The notes beneath the pieces are model-generated. The model saw only the letters and a list, made by a program, of their open reading frames with translations, was not told the origin of the DNA and did not search any database. The position numbers were made by a program, and so were the translations under genes. From assembly GCF_001540865.1 (NCBI RefSeq), contig NC_033621.1:4031939-4095938 (forward strand): a stretch of DNA of 64,000 nucleotides. The letters run 5' to 3'. The DNA comes from Ananas comosus (taxonomy: Eukaryota > Streptophyta > Magnoliopsida > Poales > Bromeliaceae). Below are positions 33,431 through 46,990 of the stretch, in pieces; within the stretch, counting starts at the first letter, position 1, and each line of letters opens with the position of its first letter.

Positions 33431-36400
33431 TCAAAGCTGGCCATTTAATCCAAAACGAACTGCATTCGGCATGTCTCCTCCATCATCAGTGCAGGTATTA
33501 CTATGACTCAAATTATTGGTAGGAGATTCAACATCATTTATAGCAAATCGGCTAGGTATACAAGTTCCTTTACCAACAAAACCAAGACTGCTTCTCCCTT
33601 GTCTTGGATTGGGCAAGTTACTCAAAAGCCCACTTGAATTCTGGATATTGCATGAATTAGGCACCAGAGAAGGTGACCCACTTGTGAGATTGTTTATATT
33701 CCAATCCAAGTTTCGTAGTTGCCCCCAAATAGCATCATCAATACAAGAAGAGACATGTGAAGAATCCAATTCCGGAACTGAGTAGCTGTTTGCTACAACT
33801 TGTCCCACACCAAATCGTACACTCTTTGATTGTGGCATGAGAAGGCTGTAATCCATGATACCAATGCTGCTATTGTTATAGCTTGAGTTCTGAGATAGAA
33901 GATCACTTGATGCTTGAGATGTGACTTTCATAGAATGTTGACTCATTTGGAAAGGATCACACCGTGTCTCGACATTTGTGTTAGCAATGATAAACTTTTG
34001 GTCTAGTAGCCCGCAACTACTAGCTGCATTTATGCTCGCCGATGATTGAGAAAGGGAAAAATTAGGATCCTGATTCGTGGAAGAAGTCGGTAAAACTGGG
34101 TTCTGATTAATGAGCATAGAATTCTTTCCCAGGTCAAAAGAGTCGAATCCCTGAGAGAGACCAATAAGAGACCAATAAGACATGAAGAATGCATATCTAT
34201 TGAGATAGGGCATTTTGATTACTTAGGATTTATTACCTGTTGTTGTTGTTGTAAGATCTGGGACATCGTGGTACTATTGCGAGAATTAGTAATTTGCCCT
34301 GAAAGGTCATCACAGGACCAAGATGGAAAAGCACTGGAAATACCCTCAACAGGAATGGCACTGGCTTGAGAGAGTTGTCTGGATAAGTTGGGCTGGGATT
34401 TCAGTATAGGCCAGCTAAACACTCTTTCACTTTCCAGATTAGGTGCTTGAACTGAAACTTGTCGAAGAGATGGTTGGTCTGTTCCAGACAATATTAAGTT
34501 GTTTGAAGGTTGGCCTAGGAGCTCATTTTGAAACGCGGCTAAGGTTTGTGGAGTGATTTGGCTTGATACAGTCCAAGATTGAAGATCAAGTTGATTCAGT
34601 GTATTTGCTCTAACATTTGAAGGGAGCCCAGAGAAAGAATTATGATGTGGGGTTTGTTGCTGAGATACTTCACTCATTTTCTTTAAATACAATCTGAACT
34701 TCTGCATATGTTAGGGAAAAAGAAAACAAAGATTAAAACCATTATCATGGAAAACAAAATTAATGCATAATAAATTATTTGCAATGTCTTCGTTAAGGAA
34801 ATGAACTTAAGATTACAATTGTAGATTTTCGTCTTTTGTATTTTATTGAAACAACTTGAGTGAATGTAATCAAGCTGAAAGGAACATAGCGAGAAGCAGC
34901 GCATTCACAAGTTAAATCTTCAACAAAATAGAAGAGATGGAAACATGTGATAACTACAGAAAATTATATTTGATTTGCTAATTGATAATATTCAAAGGTA
35001 TTGAACAAATAAACATTTTACAACACAAGTGAATTTTCTTTGTCAAGTGGATAAGTTGTACTATTCCAATGAAGGACTCACAACAATATAAAAAGTAAAT
35101 TTGCCACAAATTTGTTTGGGAGTCCAAAGGAGAAATTGTCTACACATAAATGCTAAATGTCACTTGTACATCAGTAATTTATAGTTTCAATATTGACTCA
35201 TCTAGTTCCAAGCGTAGTCCAACATAAAGTATCAAGCTAATCAATCTACAGTGCAGGTTTCAAATTAAACACTCCATACAAGTTCTCTCTTTTAGGGATC
35301 ATCTAGAAAGTTGTTCACCACTCTTTTAAATATGGACCATAACAGGTTCTGCTGACATAACAGCACTTCGAGCAGCTTTCATGACTATTGCTGATTCAAA
35401 AGTCAGAAATTGTTAAGTTTGTAACCTGTGACAACATTATCTTTACTGCAGATATCCTTCAGCATACAAGCCTAAAAAGGACCATGTGATATTCAAAAAT
35501 TTGGGATTGCTTACATGAATCATTTTCCATCTTTAGTTGTCTCAAAATAATGCCTGAAATTGGAGTTCGTTCAATGCAGATGTTCTCTTCTTTTCTTCTA
35601 TTCATCCAAACAAAGCAAGAGAAATTAACCTTTTTTATTTTCTTCTGTTCTCTTCCTTTCTCTCCTTTATTTTCTCTTTTTCTCTCCCATTCTCTCATCC
35701 AAACAAAGAACTAGTAAGTTCTTGATGGTACAATGTAAATAAAAAACGTGAACATTGAGATATTCTATTTCCGTGGTTTATTAATACCCTCTCTTATTTG
35801 TATATCTATTTTAAAACTCGTTCCATATGTATTCCTCAATATATAAGAAAGTTTATTGCACTAAATAAGAAGTTACTTTATCCGCAAAAAATGCGAGTTA
35901 AGTAATACGCTGCTTCCTCTGTATAACATTATTCTTGCAAATTGGCAAATACAGTAACAACTGTATTTGAAAACTAACTACTGTTAGTTTTTAGCATAAA
36001 TAATTCGAATTCAACACATTTAATCTACAAATGGAAGTATTCAATCAAGCTGGTAACCCACTTGTACTATTTAAAGAAACACTTTTTGGGCAATTGAGGA
36101 AACGTACAGTAAAAAATATCAAAAATTGCCTTCAAAGTATGTAGCTCAGAGTCAAACCTGTAAATGACTAGCAACATTTTCCCTTGTTAGACCAGGTACA
36201 TTCATCAATTCAAGAATTTTCTTGGGGACAGCCTCTGCAATTAAATAGGCAAATTCATTAACAAGATAATAAGAAACTACAAGTTAAGTTATATATCTGC
36301 AAAATCAAGATTTCCAGAGAAATTTTAGTTTCCTACATGAATACAAACATTCTCTGATGCAAATCAAACTTTCCTCATGAATTAGATGACATCATGAACA

Positions 36401-39400
36401 AAGATAACGGCATATTGGGAAGAAACTGCTCTTTTGAAGGGTATATATAAAATTCGAGTGTAACTGTGGTATTTTTTTCTTTCTAGATGTATGTTTACTG
36501 TGCTATATATGTATGATATTGTGTGTGTATATATAGCACCATAATATAAAATCAGATTTTTTCCACAAATGCAAGTAAGTTTTATGTCATTCAAATTATA
36601 ATAAAGAAACTACAGAGTTGCAAACTGGAAAAGAATAACATACTATCGAATCCAAGATGGTTCACCGCATGAACAAATTGCTGATGGAGCTCAACTGACC
36701 ACACTACTCGTGGCTTCTTCGAAGAAGAAGGATCACTATTTTCCAATTCGCCATCATCTTCTTCTTTAACATCCCTCCTCTTTTTTTGAGACTTTGATGA
36801 GCCGTCAGCTCCTTCCTTACCAAGGGAAGCATAATCAGCATCATCACAGGCTTTCTTATTGTTGTTACGGTTTGAATCTTCCAAACTACCCCCTGATGGT
36901 TCATATTCTTTTTGTTTTTTCCGAAAGACATGTTGCCATATGTTTTTCAGCTCTTCAATTCGCACAGGTTTGATTAAATAATCGCATGCTCCATGTTTTA
37001 TTCCTTTCATCACGAGACTGGTTCTTGTGTCAGCGGACATCACTGCAAACATGAAAAAATGAACTAGTTATGAATAGAAGTACTGTAATTACATGGCCCT
37101 GTTATCTGTTTATATACAACAATCAAATGTTCATATATATCCTTCAAAAACTTTATTTTCTAAGGCCTTGTTTGGATGTTGAAGCAAGTTATCCAACAAT
37201 AACTTTTTTTATATGGGGATTTTCTTTTATGATCAGAAACTAGGAGTTTGATTTTGCTCCGTGAAGGAACTTGGCATTTACCATTTAGTAGGATAGCATA
37301 GTTCACCAATGTGGTGTTTTATCTTATACTAACAAAATGGCTTGAAGGCCAAATGTGATGTACCACTCTAGACAGTTGATCTCACTCTTTATTTCCCAAA
37401 TATTATAAGCCTCTTAAGTAAATCAAAAAGAAAAGTTGAACAACATGTTCATGCATCCAAAAAAGGCCTAAATATGCACCATGATGGGCTGGTACTAGCA
37501 AAAAATTTCCTCCTTGTTATGAAACAATTTCCTATGGAAAACCAATATCTCTTTGCCTAGTCAGATCTTGCCAATTAACATAAGGTACTGCACTCCTGAG
37601 GAGACATACAGGAAGTTTAGAATTTAGAAGGGCATATATGTAAACATATCTGTAGCATTTATTCTATTACTGCTGTGGAAGATAAGGATTTGTACTTAAA
37701 TACAAGGATACGTAAACAAAAACTTGATAATTGAAGATTACAGCAGGACAAGCTTCATTTAGTTATAACAATAAGAAGAACTAATATTATCCTCAAAGGT
37801 TTTTCAGGGAAATGTCTGTAAAAGCAAAAGCCCCCTAAAAATTATGCAGTGAACATATATAGCTCCAATACTTACTGATAACAGGAAGATCCATTTCTAG
37901 GCCAACAAGTTCAAGTAGTCTGAATCCATCCATATCAGGCATATGAACATCGCTTATTACGACGTCAAATCCACCCTTGCTTTCGCGAAGTAGAGATAAT
38001 GCTTTTGTAGCCTCAGAGCAAGTTGTGACTAGAAAAAAAGTTAAAAAGAAAAAAGTTCTCAGATTTGCATTTACAATCTGTTACCACTAACTCAAAGCAG
38101 TAGAAAGGTATTGATCATGGAATATTACAACAGTGACGCAGAACAACTTATGCATTCATCACACAAAAGGAAAACAAAAGTAAGCATAGTTTAAAGAGAA
38201 GCATAAGAACACTTTTGGACAAAGTTTCTAAAATTGAAAAACCGTATGAATTACCTATATACACATGACCTAACCAAATAAACAACTTTTGCTGTAATTA
38301 ACTAGGAAAAAGATACTATGTCAAGTAAAATATGCCATTTTGTAGTTACAGTGAAGAATTACCATGATAAATTCGTGCCAAGAGTCGCCCAAAAGGAGAA
38401 TGAAACCATCCAAATATGTCCCCCAAAATCTGAACAGATAAAAACTTCCGGAAACTTATGAACATTTTTGTTTCTCAAAGCTAATAAAGATATTTGTTGC
38501 TAAAGAAAGATTTTTGATTCTAGAAATACACATATGAAAAGACTTTTACTAGGTTCTTATAAAAAGTACTATAATAGGATGGAGAACTAGTATGTAAATT
38601 TAAAGAAGGTTTAGAAGTTAAGACAACAAAGAGGATTAATTAGTGCAAGGAACAGATAAAAGGGAGAAGAAAAGACTGTTTAGAAGTTTATGAGGGAAAA
38701 TAACATTTAATGAAAACAGCAGATGCCATCAATAAATTTATAAATATTTAAAATATTTCCATAAATACTTCTAACTATTGAGCATGCATCCCTTACAACT
38801 AATTGTTTAGATGATAGTCCAAGAAATCATCCTTAATACTACATGTTAATCTCTCAGGTTTAAGTACTTTAGTCTGGATAATAGATTGTAGAATATTTAG
38901 ATAATTCTGCCCATAAATCATTTTCTAATTTGCTGCTATTCAAGTATCTTCCAAAAAATCTGAACAGTCCTCATCTCTCTTCAATCCGCATTGTCAAGGA
39001 AATTTTAAAAGAGAGGATATAACCATTGTATATAACATCAAATTCAACTTCTGATTAAGATTAAAAAGAAAGAGAAGATAAAATCAACCAACTTCTTTCC
39101 AGTTATCAACTTTAAGCTTAAATTTTGTAAAGAGCTCTGATTTGGAAATAAACTACCGCCACTTAAAAAAATATAACTGTCTTAGAGACAGAGAATAGAA
39201 GGGAGAATAAGAAAATGGGAGGAGAAGATTGGAAATGCACAGCATAAATTAAGTAAAGTAAAACCGTAGAGCTAAAATGGACCTTTTACCTCTCTCCTAA
39301 GTGACCACATTTAAAAGAATGTGAATGATTTAAAAACTATCACACGAACTTATGCTATATTTGACAATTAGCAGGGACAACTATAAAAGAAGCCAATCAA

Positions 39401-40223
39401 TTAAATATAAGACAAACTAAATTGGTCTAAAATCTAATATAATTTACCATATTCATTTGTTAATAATAAATTTTTCACATTGTCATATGAAGTATCGATA
39501 TGACTCACAATTTTACACATTTGTTTATAAAATTATAATAGATCTAAGAGACAGTAAAATTGATGACAAAAGGTAAACTAGGTAACTTCATATACTCTGA
39601 GTAAATTTCTTGGCCCCCGTTCGTTGACAATTCTTAAATCTTACAATAGAGAAACAACAAAAAAGGTGATTTCTATTCAAATAGAAGTCAAATTATCAGC
39701 AGAAATGATCAATGACAGGAAACACAACTACCCTGTACCCCATCAAATGTTTGATCCACTTAGCTAGGAACAAGTATAGACCTTAATGTTACCTTGACTT
39801 AAATATCAAGCTCTTTTAATGTTACCTTGACTTAAATATCAAGCTCTTTTAGTGTTACCTTGACTTAAATTACCACATTTTAGCAATTAAACACAAACAA
39901 CAATCGTTCTCAAGTGTAGTAAAAATACTGCAAACAATCAAACAACAACTTGAAGTTGAAATTGGAATACGTTATCTAATCACTACAGAGCATCTAGTTT
40001 GTAAGATCACCATTGAATTGATAACAAGAACAAACTAAAAGGGGACTAGAAATCAAAAACTTCATCCGCAGAGGATTGGTGATGGGAACGAGACGAACTC
40101 ACCGTCGTAGCAACACCGGAGGAGCTTCTGCTTCAGGATCGTGAGGCAGGTGTCGTCGTCGTCCACGACGAGCACCTTCAACCCCACCGGGAACCGATCC
40201 CACTCCGCCCACTCCTCCGCCAT
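33431..40223 (-). CDS. Type-B two-component response regulator (cytokinin signalling), 6 exons
   Basis: Nuclear transcription factor activated by His-Asp phosphorelay. Exons (minus): 40223-40103, 38028-37876, 37042-36644, 36234-36158, 34701-34237, 34150-33431; 644 codons, a usual length for the family. Receiver domain about residues 15-132: acidic pocket VVDDDD (19-24), phospho-acceptor D67 in [12 protein letters not shown], conserved K116 in LIKPVR. A charged linker contains KKRR (178-181). The GARP/Myb-like DNA-binding domain spans about 200-262 ([42 protein letters not shown]). The C-terminal half is Gln/Asn/Ser-rich, an activation region. Start: GCCATGGCG context at 40223; another in-frame ATG lies at 40319. 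Closest relatives are ARR/ORR type-B proteins; the exact orthologue was not resolved. Confidence 0.96.
39784..39871. repeat. ~34-bp tandem repeat, 2.6 copies, in intron 1
   Basis: Taatgttaccttgacttaaa... repeats at 39784, 39818 and (partial) 39852 within intron 1 of the response-regulator gene. Confidence 0.85.
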
Positions 40224-40606
40224 GGCCACTCCCTTCCCAAACACTCCCGATAACGCCGCCCAGAAAATCCCCCAACCACCAAAACACCCCTCAAACACCC
40301 CAAAATCGAATCCAATCATCCAACCGAGCCGAGTTCTCTCACGAGATCCCCACCTCTCACCACACCCCCAATCCACTCCGATCAGCAACCACCTCACCAA
40401 TCGCCTCGCCGGATCCGCCGCCCCAAAACCCTCCGACAGGATTCCGGCGAACTCTCCGGCGAAGGTGCCGGTTCTAGAGAGAGAAAGAGAGAGAGGAGCG
40501 AGGAGAGAGAGAAGAGGCAACGACTAAAAATAAAAAAAAAAATAAATTAAATTTGTCCTCTACGAGTCCTTGCGCATTTTTTAAAAAGTGGGGGGAGCTC
40601 CGCGCT

Positions 40607-40615
40607 TATTATATA
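40607..40615 (-). promoter_or_regulatory. Putative TATA box of the response-regulator gene
   Basis: The minus strand reads TATATAATA about 385 nt upstream of the start codon. It is preceded by GC-rich and followed by CT-rich (minus) leader sequence. A start site near 40575 would give a leader of about 350 nt. Confidence 0.45.
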
Positions 40616-41899
40616 GCTCGAGGAGAGAGAAAGAAGAGAGAGAAAGTGAGGAGAGAGAAAGAAGCGTGCTTTTGGGGAAGAGAGAGTGGAGGAGAGAGAG
40701 AGAAATAGAGGTGGAATTTATTTAATGATTTAAATTTAAATATTTTTCGATAAAAATATAATATATATATATATATATATTTATTTATTTATTTAAATAA
40801 TTTCCATATACGGATTTAGTGAGCAAATCTTTTTTACCCCAAAATTTCGGTTTAAGTGTTCGAGATTTTTGAATTTTCTATAAATATTATTTTTTCCTTT
40901 TATTACGCATAATTATTTCTCTGCAATGATGTAGGAGAGGAGTGCGATTCCCTACAAGGAAGGTTGTAAAAATTTGCAAAAATTACACGGATGAAGGAGA
41001 GTCCTTGTACTATCTAAATATTAAGACGTAGTCCCCACACTCTTAAATAAATAATAATTTAGTCCTTAAACTCTCTTATATTTTATACTTTTACCGTTAA
41101 TTACTTAAGTTTTTAGATACAAAAGAATGGTATAAAGTAGGGTTATAAAATAGTGTTATTAAAATATTATCTTTATTTTTGGCGGCAGAAATCTAATTAG
41201 TGTGAAATATATGAAATATTCTTAAATTATTCTTATTTTTGCAAACTGGCCCATGTACTTATTCTAATTTCCTTTAGACTTGGTTGAATATAATTTTGCA
41301 TTGAATATTTTTATGGTTGAAGAATAAAATAAAACATATAATAATTAGAAATATAGACAAAAAAAAATTTGTATAGAAATTTTAAAAAATTATAAAAGAT
41401 AATTTTTAAGGTGAGATTATTTCATTCACAGTTCACATGACTTTAATATCCGCGTTATTCACATGTGATGTACATTGTATGAGACCAAATATTTAAACCA
41501 ACCATATATTTTTCCCATTAAATAATATTCTACGGAAAAATACGCAGGTCAAAATGTCAGGTACCACATCATAATTCTTACATAGTACGGGGACTACCAA
41601 CGCAATTTCCACAGTTTTGGTACTCATCTTGCAGGAGACAACCAATGAAAACGGTCCACGTTAGGGTTGTACTGAGTTTGTACATCCGATATTGTAGAGG
41701 ATGTTGGTTGTGGCGTGTTAATAATAAGGTTGGGTTCGATGGGACGATGAGAAGTACAACACCAGATTGAGTCTTCGTGATTAGTGCGTGATTTGATTGA
41801 TTTGATCCAACGGTCCACGTCGCTCGTATTCTTAATTAGGTGTAAATGTATGAACATGACCCTTAACCATAGCCTATTTTTGAAATAGGTCAATCAACT
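40616..41899. other. AT-rich intergenic sequence
   Basis: (GA)n at 40620-40705 and (TA)n at about 40760-40780. The remainder is AT-rich with no recognised element. Confidence 0.5.
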
Positions 41900-42225
41900 T
41901 CTTTATTACATAATTTATTTGAATTATTGATCATTTTAAATTAGTTATTTAATATTTTAAAATTTTAATTTTATTATCTAATCTTTCAATTTATTTGATT
42001 TGAGTCATTCAGCTGTATTTTGACTTTAAATTTAAAAATTGTGTACAGTATAATAACTAAAAATTATAAAAATAAATAATGTATTTAAATTTTGAAGTCA
42101 CAATATCATCGACGGACTGAAATCAAGTAAATTTAAAAGTCGTGTAGTAAAATCAAAATTTTGAAACATTACGTAGTCGATAAAAAAAAAGATTTATTGT
42201 TCAAATAAGTTCTATACTTTTTACT
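41900..42225. mobile_element. Dispersed AT-rich MITE family E, copy 2
   Basis: It shares atttatttgatttgagtcattcag and the inverted tail aagtcacaatatc...gactgaaatcaagtaaat with the copies near 9.5 kb and 50.9 kb. The outer arms are weakly inverted. Confidence 0.55.
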
Positions 42226-42703
42226 TTATTCTTCTTTTACGAGTACATCTTATGCCTCATTTCGTGTTGTTATTATTTTTTATTCTTTTAATACATTTTT
42301 TATGCAAAAGAGTGTTTAAATAGATGCCCGATTTTCGCAGCTTTTACATCCGAGATATTTATTTAACAATATATATATTTTTTATATCAGTCCATAATTG
42401 TTTCTCTTTCACTTATTAAAAATTAATTAAAAATATCAAACTTGGTGGAATTATCGGTGAATTCGATAAAACACCAGTGTCTTATTTGAGTAAAGTAATT
42501 GATTAACAAAAATCGAAAGTTTAAAAAAAGTTTTTTTTTAAAAAAGGTTAAAATTAAGGGGGGTATTTTTCAAAAAGACTTACAGGTGAAGGGTCGAAAT
42601 GTATTTCCAATTAATAACTAACCCAATAATTTTCCCCACCCCACGAATATCCATTCTAGGTACTACTGTTCATGGTAGTCACAAAATTAATAATATATAT
42701 TTT

Positions 42704-43094
42704 TGGAAAAACTTCAAACATTCCCACGTGGTTTCGCACTCTTTCATTTTAGCACCCTTTGGTTTAAAGTGTATCAAATTAGTACCCTGTAGTTTCGCAC
42801 TTTCTCACTTTAGTACCCTGTGGTTTAAAGTGTATCAAGTTAGTACTCCGTCGTTTTATTTTTGTATCAAGTTAGTACCCTATGATTTTATTTTTCTCCG
42901 AATGAAATATTAAACCACAGGGTACTAAAGTGAGAAAATGCGAAACCACGAGGTACTAATTTGATACACTTTAAACCACAGAGTACTAAAGTGAGAAAGT
43001 GAGAAACCACGGGGTACTAACTTGATACACTTTAAACCACAGTACTAAAGTGAGAAAAAGTGAAACCACAAGGGGGATTTTTGAAGTTTTCCCT
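42704..43094. mobile_element. Foldback MITE with internal repeats
   Basis: Ends tggaaaaacttcaaa and gggaaaacttcaaaa are inverted. Each arm holds two or three copies of a unit around gtttcgcactttctcacttt/tagtaccctgtggtttaaag. Flanking atatttt on both sides may be the target duplication, but AT-richness makes it uncertain. Confidence 0.75.
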
Positions 43095-43744
43095 ATATTT
43101 TTTATTTGTACATTTTGCAAGTAATTAATAATATATTCTTTTTATTGTCTGAATATCTTTTGAATTATTCACTAAAAGAATTATATAAATAACAATAAAA
43201 AAAACATAGAAAATTATGTATTAAACTATGTATGAATTGATAAACCAATTACTCAAGTATTTTATATATTATATATTCATTCCCAAATGAGTAATTCATC
43301 ATGGCTTTAACATTTTTCACCTTAAAATATGTGAATTACACCATAGGCCACTCATTTTTTTAACAAAGTTTCAATTCAGTCCCTAACGTTATAATTATTG
43401 CAATTTGATCCCTAATATCCTATTTTACAAGTTTGAATTAGTAAAAAGGTAATTAATTAAAGAGGACTAGTTAAAAAGGAAAGAGGTGATAATAGGAAGT
43501 AGGTTTTGTAACTTAGAAAAAAAAGTGATTGAAAAATTAAGAGGTGGTGACAAAAAATTAAGTCCCTAATCATAGCTAAGGATAAATAAGATGGGCCTTC
43601 CTATATTATAGGCAATGTATTAGCAATTGGATAATTTATTTATTTATTTTTTCATTGGTGGGATATATAATTGGAAACAAAAGATTTTTAATACCTAAAA
43701 TTATGGCTTCTCTCTCTCTCTCTCCTCTTTTGTCATAATGCTGG
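43095..43744. other. AT-rich intergenic sequence
   Basis: Only an AT-rich background and a short (CT)n at about 43710-43727. No gene. Confidence 0.45.
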
Positions 43745-43769
43745 TCACTTTTTGAATTTCAAACAATAC

Positions 43770-44427
43770 ATTTTTTGGCCCAAAACAGTGTAGTTGAAAG
43801 TACATACAGTTACAAATACTGCAGTCATGATTACATCTAGTCTGTTTGGTTTTATACAGTTACAACTGCTGCAGTTACATTTCTTCTGTTTGATAGTCTG
43901 TAGTTGAGATTTGTATTTGTAAATTCTATCAATTTTTAGATAGAAATGTGCGATTACCTCTCTTGAGCATAACATAATCATATTTTAATTATTAATTAAA
44001 ACTTTTATATCTATATAATAAATTTATATATTATAAAATTATGTATGAATTTAATAAATTTTAAATGCAAATATATTATAGATTTGGTCAAAACAAAAAT
44101 TAAGAAAACTAGCAGACTGAAAAAAAAAACATATGAAAAAAATTTATTGACCCTAACAGATATTATTAAACCCTATCAGATTTCATGAATAAGTATTTTT
44201 GGAAAAATAAAAAATAAAAAAAGAAGCGTATGAAAAATAAAGTCACACTTTGTTTATTTTTTTAATGGGTGAGCCGACTTCGGTCAAACTACTGCAGTTG
44301 GGCCTTCTCGTGCAAATGCAACTGCAGCAGTTGGGCTTAACTACACCAAACCGAATAAAAATTTAATAGATGCATGTTTTTTCAACTGTAGTGCAGTTGG
44401 AAATACATACAACCAAACAGTCCCTAA
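43770..44427. mobile_element. 'cagttacaactgcag' MITE (family G), copy 1
   Basis: Repeated acagttacaactgctgcagttac motifs lie on the left arm and their inverted forms (actgcagttg, caactgtagtgcagttgg) on the right arm, ending atacaaccaaacag. Related copies lie at 49780-50455. Confidence 0.6.
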
Positions 44428-44435
44428 TAGGATCT

Positions 44436-44795
44436 GTTTGGTTCACAGAATTTAAAATTTTCATAAAAAATAATTTTGTCTGGGAATATCGAGGATTATA
44501 TGATTCCTGTATTTGGTTCAAGATTGGAAGGATAGTGTTAAACTAAAATGTTTACTATAATATCTTTATTAATAGAGATTGATATTAATACATTAAATAT
44601 CAAACTTGAAATGGGTACATAATTTCGTATGTCAGAATTAATCTCTCATAGGAAAAGGAAAAATAATAAAAAAAAAGAAGAAGAAGAGAGGAGGCGAGTT
44701 TTAAAATTTCACTTGTTGTGGGATTAGAATATGCCAGCGGGAATCATAAATTTCGGCTGCGTCATATTCCTGCAATGAACCAAACTTATAAATTT
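44436..44795. mobile_element. TIR MITE, ~360 bp
   Basis: The left end gtttggttcacagaat is inverted at the right (ttcctgcaatgaaccaaac). There is no ORF. Confidence 0.5.
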
Positions 44796-44874
44796 TCAGT
44801 TCGTAACCTGCATTTCTAGAAATCTTTAAAAGAAATAACGTAAAACAAATTAACATACCCATAAAATGATATTC

Positions 44875-45035
44875 TTTTTTTTTTTTTTTTTTGAGAGATA
44901 GGTAGCACGCTACCCGCTTTGTTTTGTTTCATTTAGAAATAAACTTAGCTAGAAATGAGAATCAACTAGGATTCGAACTTGAGTCTCGGGTACCAACCAC
45001 CAAGCCCTTTGCCACTTGCTCTAGGGACGGTCGGT
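44875..45035 (-). mobile_element. tRNA-derived SINE (Au-like) with 15-bp TSD
   Basis: Read on the minus strand it starts with an A-box-like agagcaagtggcaaagg, then a B box GTTCGAATCC (complement of 44969-44978), and ends in poly(A) (the T-run at 44875-44892). The duplication cataaaatgatattc lies at 44860-44874 and 45036-45050. It matches the Au SINE layout as I recall it. Confidence 0.88.
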
Positions 45036-45224
45036 CATAAAATGATATTCTTTGGTGCTCCTTTTGATAAACCACTAAATTTGTCATATAATAAGTCACT
45101 ATAAAAATGAAACAGTTGTTTCACAAACCACTAGCATTTAACAAAGCTAATTTTACTATTAATGACACAAAAAAATAAGTGAGGGCATAACAAGGCATGC
45201 AATTATTATCATTGCACGCTAGGG

Positions 45225-45670
45225 CTTTCAGTGAGCTGAACATGAGCGAACAAAGACCAGCTTGTGCTCGCTCATTTATTAAACGAGCCGAATATTAATT
45301 GGCTCGTTAAAATATCGAGCTGAAAATTTCAGCTTTGTATTCGACTTGTTTATTATTGAGTCGAATACGAACTTACTTACGAACAACAAGTTAAATTTTC
45401 AGCTTTACTACTAGATAAAAAATTTAAAAAAATAAAAAAATAAAAATTTAGAATCTTAATCTAATAATTAAAATTTATAAAGTATAGATCTCTTTTTATC
45501 TGGGTTGACCTAAAATCCAAATGAGTGTAACATGTTATATGTATGTACATATGTATGTATGTATCTATTCGAGTTATATCGAGCCGAACACGATCTCAAA
45601 CTCATTTTGAGCCGAATACGAGCTGACACGTGAACAACGAACTAGATTGTCAGCATTGTATGAGCGATGA
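45225..45670. mobile_element. 'cgagccgaacacgag' MITE, copy 2
   Basis: It begins tagggctttcagtgagctg and ends aactagattgtcagcattg, with gctcgctcatttattaaacg and gagccgaatacgagc arms. The target duplication is unclear. Confidence 0.65.
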
Positions 45671-45850
45671 ATCCACACTATTTTACCATCCATGCATTGG
45701 GTAAAATTTACAAATAGCTCCTGTACTATCCCAATATTACCATTCAATCCTAAACTTTTTATCTAAAAATATCAAACTTGGTTTTTTTTTCTTTTTTGTA
45801 CATAATGCGATTTAGTTTTGTTCATAAAAAAAATCTCATATTTTTATAAA

Positions 45851-46357
45851 GGGGCAATTGCTTATATATTTCTGAAAAGTTCCCGACTTTTCGATTTACC
45901 CATCTTAGAAGGTTAATATTGGAAATATCCCTCCTACGTTCCAACTTATTTTTAATATACCCCTAGAGTTAAAATCTGTTAAGTAACTCTGTTATCTCTG
46001 TAAAATTACTACTTTGCCCTTTCAAATATACCCTTCCACTATCATTGTCTTTCTTATTTGTCCTTAAAGTCAGGAGCACAAAAAATATTTTGACTTTTGT
46101 TCTTTTCCAATATACCTTTTTATCGTCACCAACCTTTCTTATTTGCCCTTAAGTTAAGAGCAAAATTGGTATTTTAATTTTTTAAACTGTGGTAGATATT
46201 TAACTCACGTTTAACCCAGATTAACTTAACAGGAGATAACTGCGGGGGTATTATGCAATAACGGTGAAACATATGAGCGGTATTTTAGAAAGAAAAAAAA
46301 AAGTAGGAGTAAATCGGATAGTTCCAAACGTATGAGGGGTATATAGGCAATTGTCCC
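45851..46357. mobile_element. Mutator-like MITE with 9-bp TSD
   Basis: Ends GGGGCAATTGCTTATAT and GGGACAATTGCCTATAT are inverted. The 9-bp duplication TTTTATAAA lies at 45842-45850 and 46358-46366. A 9-bp duplication is characteristic of Mutator-like transposition. It is 507 bp with no ORF. Confidence 0.85.
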
Positions 46358-46679
46358 TTTTATAAAACTATGATACTTAGACAGCAAGCACATTTAATAT
46401 AAGAAAAAGTAAAATTTATTTTTATTGTCACAAATTAATGAAATTGTAATATGTGAGAATAGAATAATCTAGGCTAAAGTATTAACCAAATAATTTATTA
46501 GGAACCATGCGAAAGGGATATATCCATACATTTTATCCGTTTCGATTGGCTAAACATTAGTCCACGACATGGACCACAAAAGCCAAAAAAAAGACTAAAT
46601 TTAAATAATTATAAAAGCTATTAATTTTTTTTGTGTTCACCAGAATTGTTGTAAGCAATAAAGTAAAATATATATAATT

Positions 46680-46990
46680 TGCTTATAAAGCTCATGATCT
46701 TTTGGTGCTTCCATACGTTGTATTCAATAATGAGATATTCGAATTGACAATCGATACTGTTAAATATGATCTACGTCTCATGAGCTTTTCGTTGAAACTA
46801 ATTTTTTTGTAATTTAAATTTCTTTTTTTGAGAGATAGGTAGTACGTTACCCGCTTTATTTATTTTATTTAAAAATAAACTTAGCTAGAAATGTGAATCA
46901 ACTAGGATTCGAACTTGGATCTCGGGTACCAATCACCAAGCTTTTTGCCACTTGCTCTACGTAAATATTATTTATCTACTATTTAAGCCG
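46680..46990. mobile_element. Old family-A foldback fragment carrying a SINE
   Basis: 46690-46800 (attcaataatgagatattcgaattgac...) follows the left arm of foldback family A. It is interrupted by the SINE at 46823-46960 and resumes for a short distance. Heavily decayed. Confidence 0.45.
46823..46960 (-). mobile_element. Second Au-like SINE
   Basis: It has the same layout as the SINE at 44875-45035: T-run, gagagataggta, aggattcgaactt (complement of the B box), tgccacttgctct. It is more diverged, with no clean target duplication. Confidence 0.8.

Noticed and set aside
40141..40527. 128-codon plus-strand frame opposite response-regulator exon 1
   Set aside because: It is antisense to a receiver-domain exon and 5' leader, low complexity, with no domain.
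42599..42913. 104-codon frame
   Set aside because: It lies inside a foldback MITE and reads its repeated gtttaaagtgtatcaa units.
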